Shown: piece by piece, positions 46,767 through 56,996 of the stretch
Layout: the number at the start of each line of letters is the position of its first letter
Numbering within the stretch: the first letter of the stretch is position 1
Source: Tritrichomonas foetus
Lineage: Eukaryota > Parabasalia > Tritrichomonadida > Tritrichomonadidae
Reading direction: 5' to 3'
DNA length: 64,000 bases
Assembly (NCBI GenBank): GCA_001839685.1
Contig: MLAK01000363.1
Location: 1 to 64,000, forward strand
Position numbers and translations under genes: made by a program
Notes under the pieces: model-generated
The model's input: only the letters and a program-made list of their open reading frames with translations
Database searches by the model: none
What the model was told of the DNA's origin: nothing

Positions 46767-49079
46767 ATGATCAGTTCAATTAAGCTATTCTTTTCATTTT
46801 CAATCATAATAGGAATGACTCTTTTTATAGAAGCTGTCATGACTGGCAGAATTTTCAATGATTATTATGAAAAATCCGAATTCTTCAATTCTGATCTCGC
46901 TAACGCTCATCACAAATTTCTGACTGATGATGTTAGACATGTTGGATCTCCACATTATCTCAAATCTGTAGAATACATTCTTTCTTATCTCAATGAATAT
47001 TCCAAAATCAACAATCCATTTATAACAATGAATGTGAGTGATATTTGTGCTGATGTGTCAGTAGACCCATTTGTTGTTAATCATCAACTTCAAAGGGAAG
47101 TTCACAACATTCACATGACATTATCACCAAAAAATAATGACAATGCAAAAACTGTATTTATAGATGCACATTGGGACAGTCATCCAATTGGTGTTGGTGC
47201 TTATGATAATGCTATATCAGCTGCTGGAATGTTAGAAGTGATTCATGCCATAATTTTAGCAAATAAAACAATTCCAGCCAAATTAGAATTTGTCTTTATC
47301 GGCTCTGAAGAATTTGGACTTCATGGATCGGCTCTTCTCACTGAGGAATGTAAAATTTCTGGATATTACTTAAATTTAGAAGGGATGGGTGGTTCAAGGC
47401 CTTATGGAATTTTAAATAAAGCTCCAAAATCATCATCAATTGTTCGATCTTTTGCATCTGTTAAAGGAGCGCTTCTTTCAACGTATGTAAATGATGTTGT
47501 TAAATTTTTAACACTTGGTTCTGATTCTAGAAACTTCCAAAAATGTAACATGTCCGGCGCTGAGGCTGCATTTTTAGGTAATCCTTCAACTTATCATACA
47601 GAAATGGATCTGCCTGCTGATCCAAGAGATATTTCAGCGATGGGACACATTGTTTTGAATTGTTTGTTTAATTTCAAACCAGATGAAGAAGAGAAGAATT
47701 TGATTGCAATCGGTATTTCGCCTTTTGTGATTCTTCTTGATATAGAAATCGCGAAAATTTTAACAATTACATTAATTTTAATTGGATTAACATCGATTTT
47801 CTTCAAAACTTATTCATTTAAAGTTTTATTGATTCAATTAATGAAATTTATTTGTGCCTCTCTTTTAAGCTTAGTATTTCTATGTGCTTTTGCTTTTATT
47901 CACTCCTGTGTTAACTCATTTAGTTATGCTCCTTATCAAAGAATGTCTATTGTTGCAATTCCTTTGATTTCAATCTTATCCTTCTTAGGTTTTTATGAAT
48001 TATTTGATTCCTCTGATAAATTTTCATTGGCATCAATTCAAATTATCTTTGATGGAATTTTTGCTGTTATTTGCAGAGAAATGGATTCTCAAATTTTCTT
48101 CATATCATCTCTTTTATTCGCTGTTGTTCGTATTTGGTTGTTGAATTATATCTCTAATCATTTTATTTACATATTTTCTTTAATTCTTTCAGTAATTAGT
48201 TTTCTTCCAACCTCTGTATTCTTTGCTATGCTTTTTAAGGCCTTATTAGGTTACACAACAATGTTTGCTGGATATCTATGCGAATGTTATCCTTATGTAG
48301 TTGCATGGTTCTTTGTTATGAGAATTTTAGTTACTGTTTTATCAATCTCAACGAAAAATGAAGATGAAATCACTTATAAATCATCAAAGAGAAGTTCAAT
48401 CATCTACTTTTTCTTATCAATCATACTCTTTGCATTTATTATTTGCCTTCCCTATCCTTATAGCGATTCATACTTAATTAAAGGAACTGCAGGCGAATAC
48501 GTTTATTCAAATAGTACTGCAAATGTTCATTTCTTGACTGAAGCTGGTTTACGTACTGCACTTTTCCTCAAGAAAGTTGTTCATCATGCCACTTTTGTAG
48601 AAACCTTCCATAGACCACTTTTAACTGGCCCAGCCTTTGTTAAAAATATTACATCAACTTTTGCTGATCGTTGGCCTAAATATGAATTTGTTGAATTAAT
48701 CAAAAATTCTGATTCACGTTTAGTTCGTTTAGAAATTGACAACAATGTTGGATGTGATGGATTTACAGTAATTATTAAATGTGGAGAAAAAGAATGTGTG
48801 AATTCTGTCGAATATTATAAGAAAATATATCATAAAAAGACAACAGAATCTAATAATACTGTAGTAATAAGGGTTGTTACGATTCCAAAGAATGAAAAAT
48901 ATACAATTGATTTTAATTTGTCTGAAATTAATCCAATTCCTATCGATATCATGTTTACTTTTTATGAAAGAAGTAAGGAACGTAGAGAATTCCTTAATTC
49001 TTTCCCCTCATATGTAAAAGAATGGGCAAAAGAAAGATATATTGGTGATACACAATTGTTAAATTCCACTTGGATGTAA
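46767..49079 (+). CDS. ERMP1-like membrane M28 metallopeptidase
   Basis: The protein (770 residues) has an N-terminal membrane segment (about 6-26), then a lumenal M28 zinc peptidase domain. Ligands are visible in order: H135 in DAHWDS with D137 as catalytic Asp, D147 in YDNAIS, E181/E182 in GSEEFG, and H277 in YHTEMD. Between about residues 325 and 560 there are around eight hydrophobic segments, then a lumenal C-terminal domain. This is the layout of ERMP1 (Fxna), an ER membrane aminopeptidase-like enzyme. All zinc ligands are present, so activity is likely. The TCACTT initiator supports the start. Shorter than human ERMP1 (904). Confidence 0.9.
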   Translation: MISSIKLFFSFSIIIGMTLFIEAVMTGRIFNDYYEKSEFFNSDLANAHHKFLTDDVRHVGSPHYLKSVEYILSYLNEYSKINNPFITMNVSDICADVSVDPFVVNHQLQREVHNIHMTLSPKNNDNAKTVFIDAHWDSHPIGVGAYDNAISAAGMLEVIHAIILANKTIPAKLEFVFIGSEEFGLHGSALLTEECKISGYYLNLEGMGGSRPYGILNKAPKSSSIVRSFASVKGALLSTYVNDVVKFLTLGSDSRNFQKCNMSGAEAAFLGNPSTYHTEMDLPADPRDISAMGHIVLNCLFNFKPDEEEKNLIAIGISPFVILLDIEIAKILTITLILIGLTSIFFKTYSFKVLLIQLMKFICASLLSLVFLCAFAFIHSCVNSFSYAPYQRMSIVAIPLISILSFLGFYELFDSSDKFSLASIQIIFDGIFAVICREMDSQIFFISSLLFAVVRIWLLNYISNHFIYIFSLILSVISFLPTSVFFAMLFKALLGYTTMFAGYLCECYPYVVAWFFVMRILVTVLSISTKNEDEITYKSSKRSSIIYFFLSIILFAFIICLPYPYSDSYLIKGTAGEYVYSNSTANVHFLTEAGLRTALFLKKVVHHATFVETFHRPLLTGPAFVKNITSTFADRWPKYEFVELIKNSDSRLVRLEIDNNVGCDGFTVIIKCGEKECVNSVEYYKKIYHKKTTESNNTVVIRVVTIPKNEKYTIDFNLSEINPIPIDIMFTFYERSKERREFLNSFPSYVKEWAKERYIGDTQLLNSTWM

Positions 49080-49676
49080 TAAAAGTACGTTTTATCCTCA
49101 TGTGATCGCTTTTTTTATTTTTAATTTAGTAATTGTGTCTATTGTTTCTATAATCGCACTAGATTGATTCACAGATAGATTAAAATTGAAATCGCTAATA
49201 TTTTTGTTTTTCTTTAAAATTATTTACTTACTAATGTGAAAGAAAATTATAAAGATTAAAAAAGAAAGATTACAAAGCAAAAAGAAAGATGGGTAATAGT
49301 AATTGACCCAACGGTTAATGGACAATTAACCACCAAATTGACTAGTGTTGTAAAAAAACCAAAAAATCTGACATTTCGGTATGCATGGGTGTCTCATGTT
49401 TTATTCATTTTTAGGAAAAATTCCAAAATTCGGACAAAAAAAATTATTTCTCGTTCCTCCACTACCCATGCATGCCGAAATGTCAGATTTTTTGGTTTTT
49501 TACAACACTGGTCAATTTGGTGGTTAATTGCCCATTAACCGTTGGGTCAATTACGATTTCCAAAGAAAGAATGCAAAAACAAAAAGAAAGATTACAAAAA
49601 GACAGAATATAGAACGATTTTTTAACAAAAAACAAAACAAAACGAAAATAAGCTTTATGAAAATCATATTTTTATT
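49080..49676. other. Convergent spacer with MITE and AAAGAAAGAT repeats
   Basis: Besides the MITE, it holds short AAAGAAAGAT(TACAAA) repeats at 49261-49290 and about 49562-49600. Confidence 0.6.
49300..49553. mobile_element. Palindromic MITE with TA target duplication
   Basis: Two arms of about 92 bp (49299-49390 and 49464-49554) are inverted copies that differ by only three substitutions and one A-run indel. They surround a 73-bp centre. TA dinucleotides flank the terminal ATTGACCCAACGG repeats, as expected for Tc1/mariner-type insertion. No ORF of note is inside, so it is nonautonomous. It sits in a purine-rich degenerate repeat (AAAGAAAGATTACAAA on both sides). High arm identity suggests a young insertion or a fold-back element. 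Confidence 0.85.
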
Positions 49677-50273
49677 TTATACACAGCATGGGTCTTCTTT
49701 CTTTTCTTTTGGTTCTTTAACCTTTTTCTGATATGCAGACGTGCTAATTTGGCCAGTGACCGTTTTCTTGAAGATGTCGGTTGCCAGATTCAAAAATGCC
49801 TCCTCAACATTTTCGTTCGAAAGCGCGGATGTTTCAATGTAGCTGATCATATTTTCGTCTGCAAAATGTTTCGCCTCTTCTGATGAAATGGCCCGATTTT
49901 TCGCCATATCTGATTTATTTCCGACAAGGAGAACCTGGCAGTTCGGGTCGGCCTCCTGGCGGGCGTCTCTTAGCCATCGCGGGATGTTGTCGAAAGACGA
50001 TCTGTCGGTGATATCAAAAACAACGAGGATTCCGAGCGCCATGCGATAATACGATTTGACGATGGTGTAAAACCGCTCCTGGCCGGCCGTGTCCCAAATG
50101 ACGAGTTGGACTGGCCGATTGTCAATTGAAGTTGTGTATTCGAAGTAATCTGCGCCGACAGTTTGGACGGATTTAGGGTCGAATTTTTTCTTGATAAGAC
50201 GGGTAACAAGCGATGTTTTTCCAGTCCCTGATTCACCAATTAGAATGAATTTGAATGAAGGTGCAGATGACAT
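49677..50273 (-). CDS. Rab-family small GTPase
   Basis: The protein (198 residues) has all five G boxes: GESGTGKTS (P loop), the T of VGADYF in switch I, WDTAGQERF, GNKSDM and ETSAL. The C-terminus ends in DPCCV, giving a Cys pair for geranylgeranylation, after a Lys-rich hypervariable stretch. The effector region (VGADYFEY, then the Rab-like RFYTIVKSYYR) is that of the Rab subfamily; the subgroup is unclear. Rabs direct vesicle traffic. The ATG at 50273 is the first in the frame; no ATG lies in the short open stretch upstream. A CCATATAAATAC half-module lies about 70 bp upstream. Confidence 0.93.
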   Translation of the reverse strand: MSSAPSFKFILIGESGTGKTSLVTRLIKKKFDPKSVQTVGADYFEYTTSIDNRPVQLVIWDTAGQERFYTIVKSYYRMALGILVVFDITDRSSFDNIPRWLRDARQEADPNCQVLLVGNKSDMAKNRAISSEEAKHFADENMISYIETSALSNENVEEAFLNLATDIFKKTVTGQISTSAYQKKVKEPKEKKEDPCCV

Positions 50274-51036
50274 TGTCGAGATCAAGTTTTTAATTGAAAT
50301 TTACTCAATCCACTTTTTGAATAATTGACTAATCAGAAAATATGACCATATAAATACACAAAAAAAATGTTGATATTTTTTTACGATACTGTTAATGAAA
50401 TAACCATTTATCCACACAAAAAACGATTGTTTTGATCTCATATTTTCAATAGAAAATGTCATTAAATTTGAATGAATTATCGTTGATTTTCTCTCATGTT
50501 ATTTTCCTAAATTCTCACGCTAATTAAAATTTACTGGATTATTTCGGATTAATTCTAATTGTTGAATTCTTGTAGTAAATATATAATCAATTCATTATTT
50601 CAAAAATGACATTCTTCTTTTATTCACTGTAAAATGTGATGAAATGTGGTCATCTTCGCTGAAATTCATTTCTGGTAATACACTCCTATAATTAAATAAG
50701 ATGAATGATAAATGAAATCACCAAAATCCAGAAAATCTTATTATTCATATCACCAACCAATTTAAGACTTAGTAAATAGTTTGCAACTAATAAAAATAAT
50801 GTGCATTCCTTTTCATGTTTTTACTTCTATATTTCTAATCTTTTTTGCTTCATAAATTTATAATATTAATATTTAAACAAATTTTACTTTGGAGGGAAAG
50901 CTCATTTGATAGATTTTCGAGTCGAATAGATGTTATAAACGCAAATTAATCATTAAAACAAAGAAATATTCCAATTTCTGACAAAAAAATCAATTTTTTA
51001 CAATTTTTAAATTTATTTACAATAAAAATGGTATTT
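50274..51036. other. Spacer, no gene seen
   Basis: AT-rich 5' region of the Rab gene and 3' side of CFAP58, with the half-module at 50346-50366. No ORF is supported. Confidence 0.55.
50346..50366. promoter_or_regulatory. Half of the 63-bp module upstream of the Rab gene
   Basis: CCATATAAATACACAAAAAA matches the right arm of the module. ACTTTTTG lies at 50312-50319, but the spacing differs from the 21-bp rule, so this is a partial or diverged copy. Confidence 0.4.
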
Positions 51037-53859
51037 CTAGTGATCAAGTTCTGCAACTGTTGGAAGTAATGGTTTTAGAGGTTTTCTTGTTGGGTTCCAT
51101 CCTTTTGGTGGAAATTTTGGCCCTTTCGAACCATTTGTTACCTTTGGTTGTAAAATTGTTGAAGTTATATTTATGAGTGTTTTTGGAGCTGGCGTAAATT
51201 GGAGAGATTTTTGTGTTTGTGCAACAGCAAAACCACCACCGATGTATTTTGAGTTTGTACTTTCATTTGTTTGAATTTTTGGTTTTCTTTGCATCTGTGA
51301 TGAAGCTCGAATAGTATCAACAACTTTTTTATCTTTATAATATTCAACTTTCACATCACGTAACTGTTGTCTAATGATATCTACATCACCTCTAGAATCA
51401 TCAACTATATCATGTTGTCCATCAATTTGAGCTGTCAGCATTTCCAATTGTTGAGTTTTTTGTCTGAGAATATTATCAAAAAAGTGAATGGCTTCTTGAT
51501 GCTCATTTGTTGTTGCTTGTTGAATATGCTTTTGCTTTAGCTTAATTTTATCTCCCCATTGTTTGAGAGTTTCTTTATATCGTGTTAAAGTTGTAAGTTT
51601 TACGATCAATTTACTTCGAAGAACATGCGTCATTTTTATTAAATTTGCGGCTTCTGGATTAGTTCCTTCTAAGAATCTCCATCTATGAACATTCATTGGT
51701 GTTTCTAATTCTTCTTCAAGTGCTTTTGCTTTTCCTTCAGTGAGTAATTTTATTTTTTCGAGCCGTAAGGCCTCTAATTTTAACATGTCTTGATGATGAG
51801 TTTTATCTCTCAGCTTTTCAAGTCGTTTAATTTCGAATGCTAAATCTCTTTTGAAATGATCTACTTTTCTAACTTCTTGTGAATATGTATGGGCAGTTCC
51901 AGAAATAACAGCATAGAGAATCCTGCATTTTTCTTGTAAACTTTCTGCTTCATATGACTTCTTATGAATTGATAATTCTAGCAATCTATAATCGCTCTCT
52001 AATCTTTCATTAACCCTTTTTAACATTGATAAATCATTCAAAGCAACATCTCTAAGGTATCTGGATCTCATTAACCTATTTTCTAATGTACACTGTGTTT
52101 GAACAGCCTCTTTCAAACTAATAGATAATCGTTCATTACCTTTCCTTAATTCGATCAGATTTGTTTCTATTTGACTTTTTTTTAAATGAGCAGAAACGCA
52201 TTCTGTATCTTTTTGTCGAATAAGTTCTTTCATTCCTCTAATATCATTAACCAGAGTCTTATTATCACTTTCTACTGTTACACAATCTGAATTAACTAAC
52301 TCAACCTGCTGTCGTAAAAAATCTCTTTGTTGTAGAACAGCTTCAGCTAATGTATTTTGTTTCGCTATATGTGAACGCCTTTCACGAAGTATTTTGTCAA
52401 GTTCCAAAATTTCTTCTTCCTTCATTTTTTTGTCAACATCAATAACTAATAAATTTGATCTATTATCACTTGCATCTCTTGAGTATTTCTCAATTTCATT
52501 TTTAACATTTTCAATTGCCATTTTATTTTTATGAGCTTCTGTTTTGATACAGAGTAAGTCACTCTCAATTCCGTCACGTTGTCTTTCTAATGATATTATC
52601 TTCTTTTTTTCATCAAAAACCTCATTTTTCCCTTTTGTATTTTGCCTTTGAACAAGGGAAATTGATCGATTGGTTCCTGCGATTTGCGAATCTTTTTTGA
52701 TTAAATTATGTGTTAATTTATATATTTCTCCTCTTAATTTATTTATTTGTTGGTGAGTTTCATTTAGTGCAGCATCCAACTCTTTTCTCTCTATTTTCAG
52801 ATTTTCAGCTTCTGATTCCAGTTTTTCTTTGTTTTTATTTAAATCATTTAGGGTTTGCATATGAATTATTTTCTTTTTTTCTTTTTCTTTGATCTGATCT
52901 TTAATATTCTCTTGTTGTTCTAGGATCTTTGTGCATATTCTCTTTTTATCTTCAAAAAGTTTATTAACCGCATTAAGGCGAGCATTTTGTTCTTTCTTTG
53001 CTTCATTTTCTTCACGAATACTCCTAATTTCTTCGGTCATTTGTGAATTTAAAGAAGCTATATTTTTCTTGACATTTGTATTTCGAATAATATTGTCATC
53101 AACTTCATCTTGGACATGCTTTAATTCATATTTACATGAATTCATTTCTTTCGATTTTGAATCTGCTTCATGATCAACTGCTTTAGCTTTGACTCTTTGA
53201 TCATCTAATTCTGCTTGCAAAATATCATGTTCATCGTTTAATTTTTTCAAGATAACAAATATTTCATCACGTTTTTCCAGAGATGATTGATAATCCGAAT
53301 TTAATGCTTCAATTTGAGTACTTTGCAATTTCATCTCCTTTTTTAAATTGTAAATTTCATCTTGAATTGATTGCAAAGAAGTTTCTTGTGTCATTGACAT
53401 AGCACCTCCTGTTTCCACAAGTTTGGATAAATTTGATATTTCTTGTTTCATTTGTTCGATGACATCACTTGATTTATTTTCCTTTTCTTGAGAGAGTTCT
53501 ACCATTCTCCATGCCTTTTCAAATTCAAATCTCAGTCCTGCAATTGTTCTTTGATCATCTTGTGAGAGGTTCAAAATGGAATTTACTTTGGTTGAATTAG
53601 CAAGAATTTCGGTATTTAATGCTTTACATTTTTTTACGAGTTCTGCGTTATTTGCATGAGATGCTAAGAAAGCAGCATGTATTTTTTCATATTCAATTCT
53701 AAAGTTATCCAAAGATTTATCTGTAACAATGTCACTGATAACATTTTGAAAAGTTTTTTCAAGTCCATCAAGTGCATCTAGATTATCGAGGTTTTCATCT
53801 TGTGAGGGTTTATCTGCTCTTGCTGTATTACTTGGTGTTTGAGCAGGAGTTGAACTCAT
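51037..53859 (-). CDS. CFAP58: Axonemal coiled-coil protein CFAP58
   Basis: The protein (940 residues; human CFAP58 has 872) is coiled coil almost throughout. The N-terminal block TDKSLDNFRIEYEKIHAAF, followed by LNTEILANSTKVNS and LSQDDQRTIAGL, matches CFAP58 (GDKSLEKFRIEYERLHAV, LNAEIVVNSAKV, LSQDDQTTIASL). Near the C-terminus, EEELETPMNVHRWRFLEGT matches EEELENPLNVHRWRKLE. These two blocks are specific to the family. CFAP58 is a conserved flagellar protein (Chlamydomonas FAP189/FAP58 group) connected with the axonemal 96-nm repeat and sperm mid-piece. The last 80 residues are disordered and Pro/Lys/Thr-rich. The ATG follows TATCAAAGG, giving a short leader. Confidence 0.95.
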   Translation of the reverse strand: MSSTPAQTPSNTARADKPSQDENLDNLDALDGLEKTFQNVISDIVTDKSLDNFRIEYEKIHAAFLASHANNAELVKKCKALNTEILANSTKVNSILNLSQDDQRTIAGLRFEFEKAWRMVELSQEKENKSSDVIEQMKQEISNLSKLVETGGAMSMTQETSLQSIQDEIYNLKKEMKLQSTQIEALNSDYQSSLEKRDEIFVILKKLNDEHDILQAELDDQRVKAKAVDHEADSKSKEMNSCKYELKHVQDEVDDNIIRNTNVKKNIASLNSQMTEEIRSIREENEAKKEQNARLNAVNKLFEDKKRICTKILEQQENIKDQIKEKEKKKIIHMQTLNDLNKNKEKLESEAENLKIERKELDAALNETHQQINKLRGEIYKLTHNLIKKDSQIAGTNRSISLVQRQNTKGKNEVFDEKKKIISLERQRDGIESDLLCIKTEAHKNKMAIENVKNEIEKYSRDASDNRSNLLVIDVDKKMKEEEILELDKILRERRSHIAKQNTLAEAVLQQRDFLRQQVELVNSDCVTVESDNKTLVNDIRGMKELIRQKDTECVSAHLKKSQIETNLIELRKGNERLSISLKEAVQTQCTLENRLMRSRYLRDVALNDLSMLKRVNERLESDYRLLELSIHKKSYEAESLQEKCRILYAVISGTAHTYSQEVRKVDHFKRDLAFEIKRLEKLRDKTHHQDMLKLEALRLEKIKLLTEGKAKALEEELETPMNVHRWRFLEGTNPEAANLIKMTHVLRSKLIVKLTTLTRYKETLKQWGDKIKLKQKHIQQATTNEHQEAIHFFDNILRQKTQQLEMLTAQIDGQHDIVDDSRGDVDIIRQQLRDVKVEYYKDKKVVDTIRASSQMQRKPKIQTNESTNSKYIGGGFAVAQTQKSLQFTPAPKTLINITSTILQPKVTNGSKGPKFPPKGWNPTRKPLKPLLPTVAELDH

Positions 53860-54910
53860 TCCTTTGATACAATATTAACGAGATTTTATTTTCAATGAGT
53901 CATCAAAATAAATCCAAAATTTCAGAAAACTGACATCATGATACAAATTTCGGACCATTTCACAAATACTCAATTTTCTGAATCTCAAAGCCCTTGATCA
54001 AAAGTCTTCCTCCAAATGATGCATCTATGATCTAATCAAAGAAGCAGTTCTTTTAAAGAACGAATTCCTCAGTTTGCACATTTTGATTCAACCAAATTTT
54101 AAATGTTCATTTAATTGTAAATTGCCAATGGATAAAAAGTTTGAAAATTCTATATTGAATGATGACGAATGATTTCATCAATATTATGCCCAACACTGAC
54201 ATCACATGTACTAAGGTATCGATTAATACCTGAATAATCATTAATAATAGCACTACCACGAAGATTCATTGAATATTCATCACAACAAGCCAAACATTTT
54301 TGAAATTTCATAGATACAATCACTCATAAAATGTTCAATTCCTACATTTTCACGTGAATATATTAACCAATTTTTTATGAGCAAATATAGAATCAGGTAA
54401 AAAGCCAATGACTTCACAACCAACTTCTTTAAACTTCTCATATTTTAGAATTCTATGGTTTCTGTTGATGAAACATATACAAAATAGGATAAGAAAATAA
54501 TAGTAAATTTGGATTTTCTGTATCAGATATACAATCCTGGATATATGTATCTGCACTACAACGAGATTTACAAATGCTTACCACAAAGATTTTGAGTTTC
54601 CAAATAAAAGTAAATTTGAATTTTTTATATAAAGTTCAGAAATTCTTGTATTTCATTATTTATATTAATAATTATTTTTATGTAATTGACCTATTTTGAT
54701 TTACCAAAAACTTAATATACAGGTGAAATATTATGTTCATGTAGTTTCTTCACTGTGTTGAAATCTCACAATTAAAGGCAAAATCGTACATTTACAACAA
54801 CTCATCAGGCAATAAAAACATAAAAATAAAGGAAAAATAATTCATTTCTATACTTTTATAACAATCAAAAAAAGAGAATTTCAAATCACATTAAAAAAAT
54901 TTGGTAAAAA
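53860..54910. other. Spacer with peroxiredoxin relic
   Basis: Outside the relic it is AT-rich with no ORF that I support. Confidence 0.6.
54150..54545 (-). pseudogene. Decayed peroxiredoxin (2-Cys Prx) relic
   Basis: Minus-strand fragments follow the peroxiredoxin order but in at least three different frames. They are YIQDCISDTENPNLLLFSYP (before the active site), then KYEKFKEVGCEVIGF with DSIFAH, then GIEHFMSDCIYEISKMFG, then CDEYSMNLRGSAII with VGHNIDEIIRHHSI and a stop. The family reads DRYEEFKALNCEVIGVS, DSHFAH, INYPLIGDLxxxISxxYG, RGTAIID and VGRNIDEVLRLV. The stretch where the peroxidatic FVCPTE should lie has changed to YMFHQQK, so the active-site Cys is gone. The resolving-Cys end is not found. 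The relic is on the same strand as the intact peroxiredoxin 9 kb further on. Confidence 0.8.
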
Positions 54911-56452
54911 TCACCTACGGAATAACTCTAATGCACCAATAAACGAGAAAAAGATTCCAATTAACAAAATAATTCTTGTGTTTTTCTGTTCTGAAAAAAG
55001 TCGGTCACGTAAAATTTCAAATTTCCCTTGAATCTTTACGTGCGCGTCATAAACTGTACTTAATGTTTTACATGCAAGTTTCACTCTTCCTGTTGCAGAT
55101 TGTGATTCTTGAGTCACATCTTTCAACATTCCGTACATTATTGTCACTTTCCTTTCAATTTCTGCAACTTGGTTTGCTAAGATATTACATCGCTCATTAC
55201 TAGTTTTCACGCAATCGATCATTTTTTCATTCATCCATTCAATCTTGGCTTTCGGATCAGCAGTTGCAACAATCGAACGATTAATTTCTTGTCTAACTCG
55301 TTCACCAAGAGGTTTTCCATCAGGATCTTTCTCCAACTGCTTCATTGTTGGGAAATCCATCACTTGGTCATATGTAACTTCGATTCCAGACATTCGAAAG
55401 ATTGGTAAAGGTTCAACAATCTTGAAATTCGTCATATATGAAAGTCGCTTTAAAGTTTCTACATCACACGCTCCAATGGTCAAATTATTCATTTCTTGGA
55501 AATTTGAAAGGGCTTCTTTAAAGTCATTGTAATCATCAATACTATGAATTTTGAAACCATTTTTATTGAGGGCTTCATAAATTATTTGGAGGAATTGATT
55601 TAAAACATAAAATCGTGAAGTGCTTCGTTGTGGAATGGGCAAAATATGACGAATTACATCAAGTTCAGCTGAAGTTTGAAGTGCACTAACCATGATTCCA
55701 AAACAATAGTTATTGATATTATTTGTATCATTATTAATCGGATTATTATTATTATTATTATTTACATTATTATGAGTTTTGTTATATTTATTTTTGTTAT
55801 TCATAACATTCATATTCTTATTATTAGTATTATTGTTATATTGATCGAGTGCCAAATTCAATGCAGAAATATCAAAAATTTGAGAGGCGAACATCATTCT
55901 TTTGAATATGACAATAAGCGCATCAGAAAGTGTGCCATTTGTGCCGAAGGCCTGATGAAGTGATTCAGTCCACCTGTCGATACTAGAAACCATGGAAAAT
56001 ACAGGCGGCGATAAATCAGAAATAATTCCAAGATGATTCAATGCCGCAATTTGATTGAATAAGTTTGAAACTTTCATCCAATCACCACTTTTCACCCGAA
56101 CTGCATGATCTTTCTCATCCAGAATTTCAAAGGTTGTTATTAAAAGATGAACAACAATTCCTTCATCGGTTGGTGATTCAATAAAATCCAGGGATTTAAA
56201 ATCAGGCGGGTCAGCCGGGAAAGTGTGTGGATACAAGTAAACTTTCTTATTTGGAGCAACTGTCGTTACTACTTGATAAGAGTATCCAGTTTGGTCGAGT
56301 CGATTGATGAATGTGAATATTGCATAATGATTCACTTCGACCGGCCTTGTGCTAATCAACTTAGCGCCATAAAAGACGTGATTTACATCATCACTTTTAA
56401 TAATTTCAGGGAGAAGAAAAATCTTTTCTTTCGTTGATACATTCTTTTTCAT
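54911..56452 (-). CDS. Tail-anchored protein with Asn-rich insert, function unknown
   Basis: The protein (513 residues) begins with a folded-looking region to about residue 200 (IFTFINRLDQTG, VVHLLITTFEIL). An Asn-rich insert (about 205-250) is encoded partly by AAT runs. Then comes a helical region, a coiled-coil stalk (about 395-485) and a single membrane segment at about 490-509 (IILLIGIFFSFIGALELF) three residues from the end. A C-terminal anchor after a coiled coil suggests a tether or a membrane-complex subunit with its body in the cytosol. The end weakly recalls DUF155/RMD1 proteins, which also finish with a helix and membrane segment, but I do not assign it. Confidence 0.75.
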   Translation of the reverse strand: MKKNVSTKEKIFLLPEIIKSDDVNHVFYGAKLISTRPVEVNHYAIFTFINRLDQTGYSYQVVTTVAPNKKVYLYPHTFPADPPDFKSLDFIESPTDEGIVVHLLITTFEILDEKDHAVRVKSGDWMKVSNLFNQIAALNHLGIISDLSPPVFSMVSSIDRWTESLHQAFGTNGTLSDALIVIFKRMMFASQIFDISALNLALDQYNNNTNNKNMNVMNNKNKYNKTHNNVNNNNNNNPINNDTNNINNYCFGIMVSALQTSAELDVIRHILPIPQRSTSRFYVLNQFLQIIYEALNKNGFKIHSIDDYNDFKEALSNFQEMNNLTIGACDVETLKRLSYMTNFKIVEPLPIFRMSGIEVTYDQVMDFPTMKQLEKDPDGKPLGERVRQEINRSIVATADPKAKIEWMNEKMIDCVKTSNERCNILANQVAEIERKVTIMYGMLKDVTQESQSATGRVKLACKTLSTVYDAHVKIQGKFEILRDRLFSEQKNTRIILLIGIFFSFIGALELFRR

Positions 56453-56996
56453 TTTCTGATATTAAACGGTCTCCATTTTATTTTGTATTTGGATATCTTC
56501 ACAAAAATTCCACCTTCTTTCATAATCTTCTCTTTCGTCAGATATGAATTTCAATGAAAATGAAAATTAATGATATTCATAAAATTATATTTGGCTGAAG
56601 GTTTCCACGCATTGTAAACAATGAAGAAGAAATGTGAAACGATACTTCAAATTTCCCTCAGAAACTGCCTAACCAGATTGAGTGATGTGAAAAAATACTA
56701 GTCATAAAAGATTTGATTGACTACTTCTGAGGGAGACATATGTTATTGTTAACTTAAAGCAGTGCTTGATAGATTCAGTAAAAATGTAACTTAAAATTCG
56801 GATATTATCCAAATAAGACATTATTTTTCCAAAACTAAAATTTACTCATATTGAGCTAGAACAGATCAATTAAACAAAGAAAAATCAAAGGATAAGATCG
56901 GCAAAGTCTCGATTTAAAAAACAATAATAATTAAATAATCGCAAATATTAGAAACATTCGAATAAAAGAACTATCAATAATATATATATAAATATA
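56453..56996. other. Spacer, no gene seen
   Basis: AT-rich region between the tail-anchored protein gene (5' side) and the triple-kinase gene (3' side). Nothing is recognised. Confidence 0.55.
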
